Assembly: GCA_026397675.1 (NCBI GenBank)
Contig: JAPLUH010000430.1
Location: forward strand, 1-5,951
DNA length: 5,951 nucleotides
Direction of reading: 5' to 3'
From: Verrucomicrobiota bacterium
GTDB lineage: Bacteria; Verrucomicrobiota; Verrucomicrobiia; Limisphaerales; UBA9464
Part shown: piece by piece, positions 5,302 through 5,951 of the stretch
How the letters are laid out: each line of letters starts with the position of its first letter
Numbering within the stretch: position 1 is the first letter of the stretch
Translations under genes and position numbers: made by a program
The notes under the pieces: model-generated
The model's database searches: none
Seen by the model: only the letters and a program-made list of their open reading frames with translations
Told to the model about the DNA's origin: nothing

Positions 5302-5951
5302 CTACAACGTCACCGTGGGGCAGGGGGTGTCTTGGGAGGTGTTCTCCAGTTGGACATGGTTGGCACCGGCCGCATCCAGGGCGGCTCCGACCGTTTTGCG
5401 GGCCAGTTCTGGGGTGTTGCAGTCGCGGCTGAGGTGGCCTAGGTAAATGCGGCGCAGGCCGTCATGCAGGATGGCTGTGGCCACTTCGGAGGCGGCGTGG
5501 TTGGACAAGTGCCCATGCCGGCTGGCGATCCGCTGCTTGGTGCTCCACGGGCGTCGGGTATCGTCTTGCAACAGCTTCACGTCGTAGTTCGCCTCCAGTA
5601 CCAGGAGGTTCGAAGGTTTCACTCGCTCGAGGATGAGCTTGGTGGCATGCCCCAAGTCGGTCAGGAAGCCGATGTTACCGGCCGGGGTGGCTAGGAGGAA
5701 TCCCACGGGATCGGCCGCATCGTGCGGCACGCTGAAGGTGCGGACCTCCACCTCGCCTAAGGTGAACGTGGCCCCGGTCTCGAAGGTGGCTGTATCGAGT
5801 CGCGCCGAGGAGAATTCCCGTCGAATAGCCTCGTGGGTGAAGCGGTTGGCGTAGATCCGCGTGCCGGTCTTGTCTGCCAAGGTACCGAGCCCCTTGATGT
5901 GGTCGCCGTGCTCGTGGGTGATGAGGATGGCGGTGAGCCCCTCGGGAACCC
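5302..5951 (-). CDS. YycJ/WalJ-like MBL-fold metallo-hydrolase, C-terminal part (start lies beyond right edge)
   Basis: The reverse strand reads 216 codons plus two bases from the window edge to TAG at 5304-5302, with no upstream boundary in the window. THEHGDH lies at about 5897-5919 (core HEHGDH at 5916-5899), the metal-binding HxHxDH motif of the metallo-beta-lactamase fold. Later signatures fit the YycJ/WalJ group: VPHDAADPVGFLL, IGFLTDLGHAT with the bridging-type aspartate, LVLEANYD, RHGHLSNHAA and YLGHLSRD with a late histidine. Members are cytosolic di-metal phosphodiesterase-like enzymes of about 260 aa, with YycJ implicated in DNA repair and cell-wall control in Firmicutes. About 45 N-terminal residues are missing here. 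A TTG at 5880 cannot be the start because the HEHGDH motif lies upstream of it. The polar tail after LENTSQ is non-conserved. It converges on the adenosyltransferase gene. Confidence 0.9.
   Translation of the reverse strand, partial: VPEGLTAILITHEHGDHIKGLGTLADKTGTRIYANRFTHEAIRREFSSARLDTATFETGATFTLGEVEVRTFSVPHDAADPVGFLLATPAGNIGFLTDLGHATKLILERVKPSNLLVLEANYDVKLLQDDTRRPWSTKQRIASRHGHLSNHAASEVATAILHDGLRRIYLGHLSRDCNTPELARKTVGAALDAAGANHVQLENTSQDTPCPTVTL

Noticed and set aside
5016..5432. 138-codon forward open frame in the convergent spacer
   Set aside because: It is low complexity, has no ribosome binding site, overlaps the hydrolase gene antisense, and is one of several chance-open frames in a stop-poor stretch.
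5302..5880. Complete 192-aa hydrolase starting at TTG 5880
   Set aside because: The frame stays open to the window edge and the essential HEHGDH motif lies upstream of that TTG, so the gene is simply cut by the window.

Overview
The window is about 60% G+C by eye and densely coded. It reads as ordinary chromosome of a free-living bacterium. The style of IlvD, AccA, ManA and the cobalamin adenosyltransferase, together with a membrane-anchored TPR protein in a housekeeping operon, suggests Verrucomicrobiota. That placement is inferred from remembered sequence style and was not searched. No mobile element, CRISPR array, tRNA or rRNA was seen.

Layout. On the left edge, the first 126 codons of ilvD (dihydroxy-acid dehydratase) run leftward off the window. 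A 133-bp divergent spacer (379-511) separates it from a rightward cluster: accA (acetyl-CoA carboxylase, carboxyltransferase alpha), manA (class I mannose-6-phosphate isomerase), a TPR-protein reading frame in two pieces, and a PduO-type cob(I)alamin adenosyltransferase. accA and manA overlap by one base (TGATG). manA and the TPR gene abut with no gap (TGAATG). The adenosyltransferase follows 73 bp after the TPR frame. A 317-bp convergent spacer (4985-5301) then holds a short 11-bp-period repeat that can fold as a hairpin. On the right edge is the C-terminal part of a leftward YycJ/WalJ-like metallo-beta-lactamase-fold hydrolase.

The main anomaly is in the TPR gene. One reading frame, 2476-4350, is open for 624 sense codons except for a single amber codon at 3472-3474. 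The N-terminal piece (332 aa) carries the only membrane anchor. The C-terminal piece (287 aa from its first ATG) has no export signal and starts partway into a TPR helix. This looks like one gene interrupted by a nonsense codon, an assembly or sequencing error, or (least likely) a recoded stop. Two separate proteins are also possible.

The genes supply core metabolism: branched-chain amino acids, malonyl-CoA for fatty acids, mannose/fructose-6-phosphate interconversion and adenosylcobalamin. The tight spacing suggests accA, manA and the TPR frame are co-transcribed. A functional link between these pathways is not evident. I did not find a clearly new system here.
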